From Cellvibrionales bacterium UBA3090 (GTDB lineage Bacteria; Pseudomonadota; Gammaproteobacteria; Pseudomonadales; Porticoccaceae), in the NCBI GenBank assembly GCA_002367235.1, contig DFBC01000105.1:7266-25676 (forward strand): a stretch of 18,411 nucleotides of DNA. The letters are read 5' to 3'. The position numbers and the translations under genes were made by a program. Shown in pieces: positions 6,814 to 14,076 of the stretch. Each line of letters opens with the position of its first letter. The stretch's first letter is position 1. Under the pieces are notes generated by a model. The model was not told where the DNA came from. It saw nothing but the letters and a program-made list of their open reading frames with translations, and did not search any database.

Positions 6814-7602
6814 CTACGCTGGCAAGACCTGGTAAAACCCGTTGGACTCTGTCACCGATAAGGGCAGCTCAAATAACTGCGACATCCAGCGATCCGTAAG
6901 CATCTCTTCTTTGTTCCCATCTGCCACAACCTCGCCACTTTGAATAAACACCACACGCTTAATTTCGGGTGGAATTTCATGGATATGATGGGTCGCCAGT
7001 AAAATAGTTTTTTCCTGCTGCAGAAGTTGACGGATGGTATTCAGGTAATGGTAGGTCGCATTCAAGTCGAGGCCGCTGGTCGGCTCATCGAGAATCAAAT
7101 GATCTGGATTATGAATGAGCGCTCGACCCAATAGACAGCGACGCTGTTGGCCCGTGGACATCTGACGGAAGGGACGATTAGCCAGATTCTCAATACCCAG
7201 ATCTGCCAATACCTGCCGACCACGATCCACCTGCGACTCGGTTACATCTTGATAATGAAACAACCCGATAGAGTTATGCAGCCCGGAGACCACCACACCA
7301 AGCCCACTCACCTCCGGTACAAAGCCCTGCTGTAGATCTGCAGAGACCAAGCCAATCTTCTCCCGAAGCTCCCAGAGTACAGGGCGCTCCATCCCTAAAA
7401 TTTTCACGTGGGAATCATCGTTAACGACAGGATAAAGTTCTCGGGACAACAGCTTAAGCAGCGTGCTCTTACCCGCCCCGTTAGGACCAATAATGGCAGT
7501 ACTTTGACCTTGCTCTACCGACAGAGAGAAGCCGTCAAATATCTTTTTTGTATCGCGATACACCGTTGCATTATGAATATCGAGGAGCTTTGGATACGAC
7601 AT
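6814..7602 (-). CDS. ABC transporter ATP-binding protein, stand-alone
   Basis: This is a 262-residue ABC ATPase domain. It has Walker A GPNGAGKS (residues 39-46), a Q-loop near Q91, a signature reading STGQQ (149-153) in place of LSGGQ, Walker B HLILDE (168-173), a D-loop SGLD (176-179) and the switch His (H204 in ATHH). No membrane segment is visible in the protein, and no permease or substrate-binding gene lies nearby. The substrate, or even whether it is a transporter, cannot be inferred. Its ATG overlaps by one base the stop of a 20-codon candidate ORF (TAATG), and no SD of its own is visible, which suggests translational coupling. It is downstream of lipA on the same strand and upstream of the second slyD gene. 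Confidence 0.9.
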   Translation of the reverse strand: MSYPKLLDIHNATVYRDTKKIFDGFSLSVEQGQSTAIIGPNGAGKSTLLKLLSRELYPVVNDDSHVKILGMERPVLWELREKIGLVSADLQQGFVPEVSGLGVVVSGLHNSIGLFHYQDVTESQVDRGRQVLADLGIENLANRPFRQMSTGQQRRCLLGRALIHNPDHLILDEPTSGLDLNATYHYLNTIRQLLQQEKTILLATHHIHEIPPEIKRVVFIQSGEVVADGNKEEMLTDRWMSQLFELPLSVTESNGFYQVLPA

Positions 7603-7664
7603 TAGTTCACGCGGCTACCGGCCATGCTATTTAACACGCCGATCATATTGTTTGAGGCACTCAT
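7602..7664 (-). CDS. Candidate 20-residue small protein or coupling leader peptide
   Basis: Between lipA and the ABC ATPase gene, an ATG at 7664-7662 opens a 20-codon frame. It begins MSASNNMIGV, ends GSRVN and stops with TAA at 7604-7602. A full-strength SD, GGAGGTGA (7680-7673), lies 8 nt upstream inside the last codons of lipA. The stop shares one base with the ATG of the ABC ATPase. The peptide is too short to assign a family and has no clear membrane segment. It could be a translated leader that delivers ribosomes to the ATPase start, a functional microprotein, or chance. The strong SD and the TAATG junction are what support it. Confidence 0.45.
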   Translation of the reverse strand: MSASNNMIGVLNSMAGSRVN

Positions 7665-7667
7665 CAG

Positions 7668-8648
7668 CTATTTCACCTCCTCGCCCATCGCCTGTTTATC
7701 TGCATGGTAGGACGAGCGAACCAACGGCCCAGAAGCGACCTGAGTAAAACCAATACTGTGTCCGTACTCGGCATATTCGGCAAATTCATCCGGGTGAACA
7801 AAGCGATCCACCGGCAGATGGTTTTTGGACGGCTGAAGGTATTGCCCCACCGTAATCATATCCACATCGTGTTCACGAAGGTCATCCAGCGTGCGGAGTA
7901 ATTCATCTTTCGTTTCACCAAGACCAACCATCAGGCCAGACTTGGTTGGCACGCTTGGGTTAAGACGCTTATATTCCTGCAATAACTTTAGCGACCATTG
8001 GTAGTTGGCTCCGGGACGGGCCTCGCGATACAACCGAGGAATAGTTTCCATATTGTGATTAAACACATCGGGCGGCGTCTCGCTGAGAATCTCTAGCGCC
8101 GGTTCCATCCGCCCACGGAAATCAGGAACTAACACCTCAACTTTCAGATTGGGACTTAACGTCTTGGCCTCGCGAATACAATCGGCAAAATGCTGTGCAC
8201 CGCCATCGCGAAGGTCATCGCGATCCACAGAGGTAATGACCACATAGCGCAACTGCATCTCATGAATAGCCTGAGCCAGACTGTTGGGCTCACCCTGATC
8301 CAGTGGATTTGGCTTGCCATGCCCCACATCACAGAAGGGACAGCGGCGGGTACAAATTTCACCCATAATCATGAAAGTGGCTGTGCCGTGGCTAAAACAT
8401 TCACTCAAGTTGGGGCAAGCGGCTTCTTCGCAGACGGTGGCCAACTTGTTCTTCCGCAGAATATTTTTGATTTCCTGAACTTTCGGCGACGATGAAATAC
8501 GAATTCGCATCCAATCCGGTTTACGCTGAATTTCATCGGTAGGAATGACCTTGACCGGAATCCGCTCGACCTTATCTGCACTGCGCAGCTTTTCACCCTG
8601 CTTTATACGCCGGGTGCGTTTGGGAGGAACTACATTGGATTCTGTCAT
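7668..8648 (-). CDS. lipA: Lipoyl synthase LipA (radical SAM)
   Basis: This 326-residue iron-sulfur enzyme inserts two sulfur atoms into protein-bound octanoyl chains to make lipoyl cofactors for pyruvate and 2-oxoglutarate dehydrogenases and the glycine cleavage system. The auxiliary cluster motif CEEAACPNLSEC (C73, C78, C84) and the radical-SAM motif CTRRCPFC (C99, C103, C106) are intact. So are ITSVDRDDLRDGGA and the C-terminal RSSY (311-314), whose serine ligates the auxiliary cluster. The longest frame starts at a TTG at 8663. I prefer ATG 8648, five codons later, although neither has a strong SD. It follows lipB by 67 bp on the same strand, the usual pairing for octanoyl transfer then sulfur insertion. 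Confidence 0.97.
   Translation of the reverse strand: MTESNVVPPKRTRRIKQGEKLRSADKVERIPVKVIPTDEIQRKPDWMRIRISSSPKVQEIKNILRKNKLATVCEEAACPNLSECFSHGTATFMIMGEICTRRCPFCDVGHGKPNPLDQGEPNSLAQAIHEMQLRYVVITSVDRDDLRDGGAQHFADCIREAKTLSPNLKVEVLVPDFRGRMEPALEILSETPPDVFNHNMETIPRLYREARPGANYQWSLKLLQEYKRLNPSVPTKSGLMVGLGETKDELLRTLDDLREHDVDMITVGQYLQPSKNHLPVDRFVHPDEFAEYAEYGHSIGFTQVASGPLVRSSYHADKQAMGEEVK
7673..7680 (-). promoter_or_regulatory. Strong ribosome-binding site inside the 3' end of lipA
   Basis: GGAGGTGA on the minus strand, one of the best SD matches in the window, overlaps the Glu-Glu-Val codons at the end of lipA. The only start codon at proper distance is the ATG at 7664. The ABC ATPase ATG is 70 nt away, too far for direct use. 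Confidence 0.55.
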
Positions 8649-8715
8649 ATCAAGATTTCTCAAACGAAGATTTATTCAGTTGTCAGGAGCTATCGCTAAC
8701 ACTCTTTGAGCTATA

Positions 8716-9402
8716 TCAGTGAGAACTCAGTAAAGGCAGGCCATCCTCTACACGATGACCATTATACCCCAGCTTTTTAGTCAAGATATCTGCCAAGTAT
8801 TCAGACACATCCTGCAAAGGGGCTGGGGAATCCAGCAGGTCAGCCATCTGGGTCATTTCCACGCCTAGTCCACAAGGGTTTATTCTCGACCAGGGCTCAA
8901 GATCCATATTCACATTAAAATTAAGACCGTGATAACTACACCCACGGCGCACTCGTAGCCCTAACGAGCCAATTTTAAAACCCTTGCTGGCACCCCGATC
9001 AATATAGACACCCGGCGCATCGGCACGCGGGGAGGCATAAATACCCCAGTGCGCAAGGGTTGCCACCAAAGCCTCTTCAATAAGGGTAACCAGATCACGG
9101 ACACCAAGTCCTCGTCTACGCAGGTCAATCAGCAGATAACCGGTAATCTGCCCGGGGCCATGGTAGGTAACATGCCCACCACGGTCACTGTTAATGACGG
9201 GAATGTCACCCGGCATCAGAATATATTCTTCCTTTCCCGCTTGCCCCTGGGTAAATACCGGCTCGTGCTCTAACAGCCAGATCTCATCCGGGGTGTGCTT
9301 GTCACGCTGATCGGTAAAGGCTTTCATTGCTTCAAAGGTTTCCTGATAGGGCCGGCAACCTAAATAGCGCAGAATTAAGGGGGATTCGGGGTGCTGTCCC
9401 AT
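8716..9402 (-). CDS. lipB: Octanoyl-[acyl carrier protein]:protein N-octanoyltransferase LipB
   Basis: This 228-residue cytoplasmic enzyme moves octanoate from acyl carrier protein onto the lipoyl domains of dehydrogenases, giving the substrate for LipA. The family block RGGHVTYHGPGQ (residues 74-85) is intact. The catalytic pair is visible as Lys143 in FKIGSLG and Cys177 in INPCGL, and CSYHGLNFNV (155-164) lies between them. Length agrees with E. coli LipB (213) plus a few terminal residues. The ATG at 9402 is 8 bp after the ybeD stop and has no obvious SD, so translation is probably coupled to ybeD. Order dacA-ybeD-lipB-lipA is conserved in many gammaproteobacteria. Confidence 0.97.
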   Translation of the reverse strand: MGQHPESPLILRYLGCRPYQETFEAMKAFTDQRDKHTPDEIWLLEHEPVFTQGQAGKEEYILMPGDIPVINSDRGGHVTYHGPGQITGYLLIDLRRRGLGVRDLVTLIEEALVATLAHWGIYASPRADAPGVYIDRGASKGFKIGSLGLRVRRGCSYHGLNFNVNMDLEPWSRINPCGLGVEMTQMADLLDSPAPLQDVSEYLADILTKKLGYNGHRVEDGLPLLSSH

Positions 9403-9410
9403 ATCGGCGA

Positions 9411-9680
9411 CTAAAGAACCATTTTTACCCGAGGACTGACTTTCAGATCAGTAAAGATGTTACCTAGCTGACGCTCCCCGGTGGCCGTAATAGTGACCGT
9501 GATGGCTTGAAAGTTACCTTTTCGACTATCCCTTACCGTTACTTTTGTTTGATCAAACCCGGGAGCATGGCGCTCCATTACCTCGATCACCAAGGTATGC
9601 AGTTCCGATCCCGCCTCCCCTAACACCTTAATAGGATAGTCACAGGGGAATTCTATCTTTGGTGCTTCCTGATCAGTCAT
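9411..9680 (-). CDS. ybeD: YbeD/DUF493 family small protein
   Basis: This is an 89-residue protein of the DUF493 (YbeD) family, recognised by FPCDYPIKVLGE, a mid-protein region around VTVRDSRKGNFQAITVTITATG, and its position between dacA and lipB. The fold in E. coli is ACT-like, and the biochemical role is not settled; an allosteric role near lipoate synthesis has been suggested from the fold and neighbourhood. The start is ATG 9680, which overlaps the dacA stop by one base (TGATG), a classic coupled junction. A TTG one codon earlier is possible but unnecessary. There is no signal peptide. Confidence 0.93.
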   Translation of the reverse strand: MTDQEAPKIEFPCDYPIKVLGEAGSELHTLVIEVMERHAPGFDQTKVTVRDSRKGNFQAITVTITATGERQLGNIFTDLKVSPRVKMVL

Positions 9681-10837
9681 CAATTAAACAACCCAAAAAT
9701 AAATAGCGCTATGGCATCCCACAATCGAGCAAACAGTCCCGCCTCCTCAATGGGATGATCCGCCACCAAGGGCAAATCTAACAGTGGTTCACCCTCATAA
9801 CTTACAGACAAGCGGCCCAACTCCTGGTTCTCGGCTAGGGGCGCCTCAATGACTTCATCCACCAGAATCTTGGCATCCAATTCATCCTTAGCACCACGAG
9901 GAATAGTCACATAAACATCCTCAGGAACCACGAGGTTGACGCTATTTTCAACACCGTACCAAACCCGGGCATTTTCCTGGATAGTGTCTCCGGCAGAATA
10001 TACCTTGCCCGTTTCAAAGTAACGGAACCCAAAGGACAGTAGCTTTTGTGATTCGCGTGCACGCGCTTCATCGCTGCTAGTACCCATCACCACTGAAATC
10101 AGCCGCATTCCTTTACGTACGGCTGACGAAACCAAACAATAACCCGCTTCTTCAGTGTGGCCCGTTTTAAGGCCATCAACCGAGCTGTCACGCCACAGTA
10201 AACGGTTGCGGTTAGGCTGGTTGATTCCATTGTATTTAAAATATTTTTCAGCGTAGATATCGTAGTGCTCGGGATAATCCTGGATCAATGCACGCGCTAG
10301 TAACGATAGATCTCGGGCCGTGGTCTGGTGACCCTCTGCGGGCCAGCCTGTTGCATTATGATAAGTGGTTCCAGACATACCCAACAGCGTCGCCTGCTGG
10401 TTCATCACGTCGGCAAACGCACCTTCACTGCCCGCCAGATACTCGGCCAGAGCAACAGAAGCGTCATTGCCAGACTGGATAATCACTCCGCGCAGCAAAT
10501 CGATTAAAGGCACTTTGGTGCCCTCGCGAACAAACATTTTGGAGCCACCCATTTTCCATGCAGCAACACTAATCGGCACTTGGTCCTGCTCGCTGATTTT
10601 GCCACTGTGAAGTTCGCCGGCAACGATGTAGCTGGTCATCATTTTAGTAAGACTGGCTGGCGGCAACTGTTCGTCTGCATTGTGCTCTACCAGGATTTTC
10701 CCAGTGTTAGCATCCACCAGTATCCAAGCACTGGCCGCCAGCTCAGGCGGCGCAGGGATAAGGACTTTGGCTTGGCTAGCCGTAGCTCCAGCCAACAAGA
10801 TCAATAATGCACCAGCGGAAAGGATTTTTTTCAGCAT
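9680..10837 (-). CDS. dacA: D-alanyl-D-alanine carboxypeptidase DacA (PBP5/6 type)
   Basis: This 385-residue periplasmic, inner-membrane-attached enzyme removes the terminal D-Ala from peptidoglycan pentapeptides, limiting cross-linking and shaping the cell. It has a signal peptide (MLKKILSAGALLILLAG...SQA, cleaved near residue 23). The active-site Ser62 and Lys65 lie in ASLTK, followed by SGN (122-124) and KTG (224-226). A C-terminal amphipathic anchor (GLFARLWDAIALFIFGLFN) matches PBP5/6. The open frame continues to a TTG at 10915, but the ATG at 10837 gives a normal signal peptide. No clear SD precedes that ATG. The 147-bp gap from rlpA may hold its own promoter. Its stop overlaps the ybeD start. 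Confidence 0.95.
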   Translation of the reverse strand: MLKKILSAGALLILLAGATASQAKVLIPAPPELAASAWILVDANTGKILVEHNADEQLPPASLTKMMTSYIVAGELHSGKISEQDQVPISVAAWKMGGSKMFVREGTKVPLIDLLRGVIIQSGNDASVALAEYLAGSEGAFADVMNQQATLLGMSGTTYHNATGWPAEGHQTTARDLSLLARALIQDYPEHYDIYAEKYFKYNGINQPNRNRLLWRDSSVDGLKTGHTEEAGYCLVSSAVRKGMRLISVVMGTSSDEARARESQKLLSFGFRYFETGKVYSAGDTIQENARVWYGVENSVNLVVPEDVYVTIPRGAKDELDAKILVDEVIEAPLAENQELGRLSVSYEGEPLLDLPLVADHPIEEAGLFARLWDAIALFIFGLFN

Positions 10838-10984
10838 AATAAACCGATTTTTCTCATGGATTAATGACGGGGTAAAAGCAGCGTCAACTACATACAGTCC
10901 TTGAAGAACTGACAACCTATATAACGCTTCACCTAATTAAACGCGGTAAATTCTAGCACGAGCCCCACTCCCTTTCAGGTAAAG

Positions 10985-11857
10985 TTACTCATAGACAACA
11001 AACGGGCTGAGGTTCTCCGCCTGCTTAAGCATATTACGGAGATCAAACAACTTCAGCTGGTCTTTCACCGGCCCGACCAACACCTTAAAGAGAGGCGCAG
11101 GCTCTTGTAATTGGCGTACCACCACAGGGTATTCTGATATCGACTGGAGCCGCTCGGAGAGATTAGTCGCGGCACTCTGGCTACTAAATGCACCGACCTG
11201 AAGGTAAGTATTGCCTAGCGGCTTATCGACACCAACATCCGTCACCGGAGACTGAATAGCAGCAACCACCGGTGTCTCATTGATGCGCGGTTGTTCCACA
11301 GAATTTTTTTGATAATCACGGGGATCAATTGCAACCACCTCAACGGTAGCAGTACCCTTTGCAGAATAATCCAACTTTTTCGCTGCGGCATACGACAGAT
11401 CGATTATTCGACCACCGTGGAAAGGCCCCCGATCATTCACCCGAACAATCACACTGCGACCATTTTCCAGGTTGGTCACGCGCACATAGCTGGGAATCGG
11501 TAGGGTTTTGTGAGCCGCCGTCATGCTATACATGCTATAGGTTTCACCATTGGACGTTTTGCGACCATGAAACTTATTACCATACCAAGAAGCTACGCCT
11601 CGTTCAGAGTAACCTCGACTGGTCGGTAATAATTGATAGGTGTTACCCAATACCGTATAGGGGCTTTTGTTGCCAGCCTTGGTAATAGGTTCTACTTTTG
11701 GTACGGCATCGGGGAGGTTTCGAACATCAATATCCTTGGGTGGAGGACCATCACCATAGCCGTACCCTCCACCACTATTACTGTTACTTCCACAACCATG
11801 AAGCATTAGCATTGATGCTAAAAATGCCCCATAAAACGCAACACGAGTTTTAAGCAC
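10985..11857 (-). CDS. rlpA: RlpA family septal-ring lipoprotein (lytic transglycosylase family)
   Basis: From a GTG at 11857 this gives a 290-residue lipoprotein with a basic n-region (LKTR), a hydrophobic core and lipobox LHGC (Cys22). His at -2 is unusual, and the following Gly-Ser fits outer-membrane sorting. A Gly-rich linker follows. The double-psi beta-barrel spans about residues 85-180 (ASWYGNKFHGRKTSNG, TAAHKTLPIPSYVRVTN, VNDRGPFHGGRIIDLS), and a SPOR domain (about 216-290, starting NTYLQVGAFSS) binds denuded septal glycan. In P. aeruginosa RlpA cleaves such glycan. Here E105 and H116 of the catalytic set are kept, but the Asp position appears to be Ser108. The frame is open to 11929, inside mltB. 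GTG 11857 overlaps the mltB stop by 8 bases and suits the signal peptide better. Confidence 0.92.
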   Translation of the reverse strand: MLKTRVAFYGAFLASMLMLHGCGSNSNSGGGYGYGDGPPPKDIDVRNLPDAVPKVEPITKAGNKSPYTVLGNTYQLLPTSRGYSERGVASWYGNKFHGRKTSNGETYSMYSMTAAHKTLPIPSYVRVTNLENGRSVIVRVNDRGPFHGGRIIDLSYAAAKKLDYSAKGTATVEVVAIDPRDYQKNSVEQPRINETPVVAAIQSPVTDVGVDKPLGNTYLQVGAFSSQSAATNLSERLQSISEYPVVVRQLQEPAPLFKVLVGPVKDQLKLFDLRNMLKQAENLSPFVVYE

Positions 11858-12893
11858 CTGCCTTGCTACCTTTAACGCTAGAAAGGTCGGCTTTATTCCC
11901 CTCAAGATCACGAGCAGCCAGACCGCCACTCACGCGAGCGAGAATAAGTTGGCTTAAATCGTGAACGGCCATGGCATAGAGGCGACTATGGTTGTAACGG
12001 GTAATCACATAAAAGTTATGCAACCCCAACCAAAACTCTTCACCGCGCTGACCTTGCAGGAGCATTGGGAGCGCCTTTAAATTTCCGGGCAGTGGTTTGA
12101 CCGGGGAGAAGCCCATAACTGCCAGCTCATCGAGTGTCTTTTCAAGTTTAAGCTCATTTAACCACGTGGCATCGTAACCTTTTTTGGCATGGGCTCGACT
12201 GACCACTTCCTCACCCATCTTCCAACCATGCTTGGAGAAATAGTTTGCAACACTGCCAATCGCATCTGTTGTATTGTTCCAGATATCAGCAAAACCATCG
12301 CCATCAAAATCAACGGCAAAACTACGATAGCTGCTCGGAATGAACTGCCCATAACCCATTGCACCGGCGTAGGAACCAGTCAAACTTAAAGGGGGCTGCC
12401 CTTGTTCTCTGGCCAGCAATAAGAAATGCTCTAGCTGCTTGGTAAAAAACGCACTGCGTTTGGGGTAATCAAATGATAAGGTCGACAAGGCATCAATGAC
12501 CCGATAACTGCCCTTAATCCGCCCATAAAATGTTTCTACACCAATGATCGCCACGATCACTTCTGGAGCCACACCATATTCGTCAGATGCGCGCTTTAGT
12601 GCGTCGCGATTTTCAAGCCAGAACTTAACGCCTTGATCTATTCGCTTTTCCTGAATAAAGATTTTTCGGTAGTCTTTCCAAGGCTTAACCTTTTCAGCCG
12701 GGCGAGTCATCGCGTCAATGATCGCCTGCTTCTTTGTTGCGGCCATAAGCAAAGCCTCAACCTCCGCGCGCTCGAACCCATGCTCCGAAACCATTCGATC
12801 GGCAAACACTTTGGCATCGGGGTGCTGTAGATAATCGGCATTGAGCGACAAGGGCAAGACCAAACCGGCAATAATCGATAATATCAGTTTCAT
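11850..12893 (-). CDS. mltB: Lytic murein transglycosylase, MltB/SltB1 type, soluble periplasmic form
   Basis: This 347-residue enzyme cleaves the glycan strand between MurNAc and GlcNAc, forming 1,6-anhydroMurNAc ends. The catalytic Glu120 is in IIGVETFYGRI, and the conserved YAGAMGYGQFIPSSYR (175-190) and a DFDGDGFAD calcium-loop-like segment (195-203) identify the MltB/Slt35 family. The N-terminus (MKLILSIIAGLVLPLSLNA^D) is a signal peptide without lipobox cysteine, so the protein should be soluble in the periplasm, like P. aeruginosa SltB1 and unlike E. coli MltB. I chose ATG 12893 over the longer frame to 12944 because it starts the signal peptide and has TAGGT nearby. It sits between rodA (40-bp gap) and rlpA (8-base overlap). 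Confidence 0.94.
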   Translation of the reverse strand: MKLILSIIAGLVLPLSLNADYLQHPDAKVFADRMVSEHGFERAEVEALLMAATKKQAIIDAMTRPAEKVKPWKDYRKIFIQEKRIDQGVKFWLENRDALKRASDEYGVAPEVIVAIIGVETFYGRIKGSYRVIDALSTLSFDYPKRSAFFTKQLEHFLLLAREQGQPPLSLTGSYAGAMGYGQFIPSSYRSFAVDFDGDGFADIWNNTTDAIGSVANYFSKHGWKMGEEVVSRAHAKKGYDATWLNELKLEKTLDELAVMGFSPVKPLPGNLKALPMLLQGQRGEEFWLGLHNFYVITRYNHSRLYAMAVHDLSQLILARVSGGLAARDLEGNKADLSSVKGSKAGA

Positions 12894-12933
12894 GTAATAC
12901 CTATTTTGAAAACCATAGCCCATCTTACTTACC

Positions 12934-14076
12934 CTATGCAGCACGCTGTTTCTCGGTGCTAATAGACATCAGCATACCAAAACCCAACATCAAGGTCACA
13001 ATGGAGGTGCCCCCATAACTCACCAGAGGCAGAGGAACGCCAACCACAGGTAGAATACCGGACACCATGCCCATATTCACGAAAATATAGACAAAAAATG
13101 TCAGCGTAATACTCCCCGCCAACAACCGTCCAAACATGCTCTGCGCACCAAGACAGATCATGACACAGCGGGCAATAATGAGCAGGTACAAGCCGACCAA
13201 AAGCAAAACGCCAACCAAGCCAAACTCTTCGGCCAACACTGCGATGATAAAGTCGGTATGACTTTCCGGCAAAAAGTCCAACTGCGACTGGGTACCTAAC
13301 ATCCAACCTTTGCCCTGCATGCCTCCAGAACCGATAGCAATGGTGGATTGAATGATATTCCAGCCAGATCCAAGTTTATCGGCTTCGGGATTGAACATGG
13401 TTAGAATTCTCTGCTTCTGATAGTCATGCAATATGTAGAACCACATAAGTGGCAACACAACCATCGCCGCCAGTCCGGCAAACCCCAGATAACGCTTAGG
13501 CAACCCCGCCAGAAAAAGCACAAAAAACCCTGAAATACCGATAAGGATGGCGGTCCCCAGATCTGGCTGCAATATCACAAGAATGGGAGGAATAATGATA
13601 AAAATCAGGGCAAAAAATACATGTTTAAAGCTGGGAGGCAGTACCCGCTGCCCCAAGTATCGGGCCAGCATCAAGGGTACGGCGAACTTAAGAATTTCGG
13701 ATGGCTGAAAACGAAAACCGCCAACCTCCAGCCAGCGCTGCGCCCCCTTGGCACCGACACCAAAAAATAACACGCCTATAAGCAAAATCACGCCACCCAA
13801 ATATGGCAAGACGGCCCACCGCTCTAGAAATCGAGGAGGAATTTGGGCCACCGTCAACATCACAAACAAGCCCACGGCATAATAAACAAGCTGGCGATTA
13901 ACGTAGTGCACACTCTGGCCACTCGCACTGTAGAGTACGAACAAACCGGCACCCGCCAACAACATTAATAAGAGCAACAGAGGGAGGTCCAAATAAACCC
14001 TATGCCACTGACGAGACGTGCCATAGAAACCCGAGCCAGCCGAACCCATGTGCCGAACAAAATCACCTTGGGTCAT
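12934..14076 (-). CDS. rodA: RodA (MrdB), SEDS-family peptidoglycan glycosyltransferase of the elongasome
   Basis: This 380-residue polytopic inner-membrane protein polymerises lipid II into glycan strands during cell elongation, working with PBP2 encoded immediately upstream. Visible features are about ten hydrophobic segments beginning at LDLPLLLLLMLLAGAG, the SEDS motifs WLEVGGFRFQPSEILK (115-130) and QPDLGTA (170-176), and the catalytic-loop sequence ESHTDF (271-276), with Asp275 corresponding to the essential Asp of E. coli RodA. The C-terminal segment GVPLPLVSYGGTS is also typical. ATG 14076 has a good SD (AGGTGG, 5 nt away) and overlaps mrdA by 14 bases. A GTG three codons earlier lacks an SD. 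Overlap with mrdA implies coupled translation of the two partners. Confidence 0.97.
   Translation of the reverse strand: MTQGDFVRHMGSAGSGFYGTSRQWHRVYLDLPLLLLLMLLAGAGLFVLYSASGQSVHYVNRQLVYYAVGLFVMLTVAQIPPRFLERWAVLPYLGGVILLIGVLFFGVGAKGAQRWLEVGGFRFQPSEILKFAVPLMLARYLGQRVLPPSFKHVFFALIFIIIPPILVILQPDLGTAILIGISGFFVLFLAGLPKRYLGFAGLAAMVVLPLMWFYILHDYQKQRILTMFNPEADKLGSGWNIIQSTIAIGSGGMQGKGWMLGTQSQLDFLPESHTDFIIAVLAEEFGLVGVLLLVGLYLLIIARCVMICLGAQSMFGRLLAGSITLTFFVYIFVNMGMVSGILPVVGVPLPLVSYGGTSIVTLMLGFGMLMSISTEKQRAA

Noticed and set aside
8687..8714. Direct repeat GAGCTAT, two copies 21 bp apart, between lipB and lipA
   Set aside because: A 7-bp repeat in this small interval is not far from chance, and no promoter element is aligned with it.
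10831..10857. Eight-codon upstream frame (MRKIGLLC) overlapping the dacA start
   Set aside because: It has no SD and is too short to distinguish from chance, though dacA itself also lacks a clear SD.
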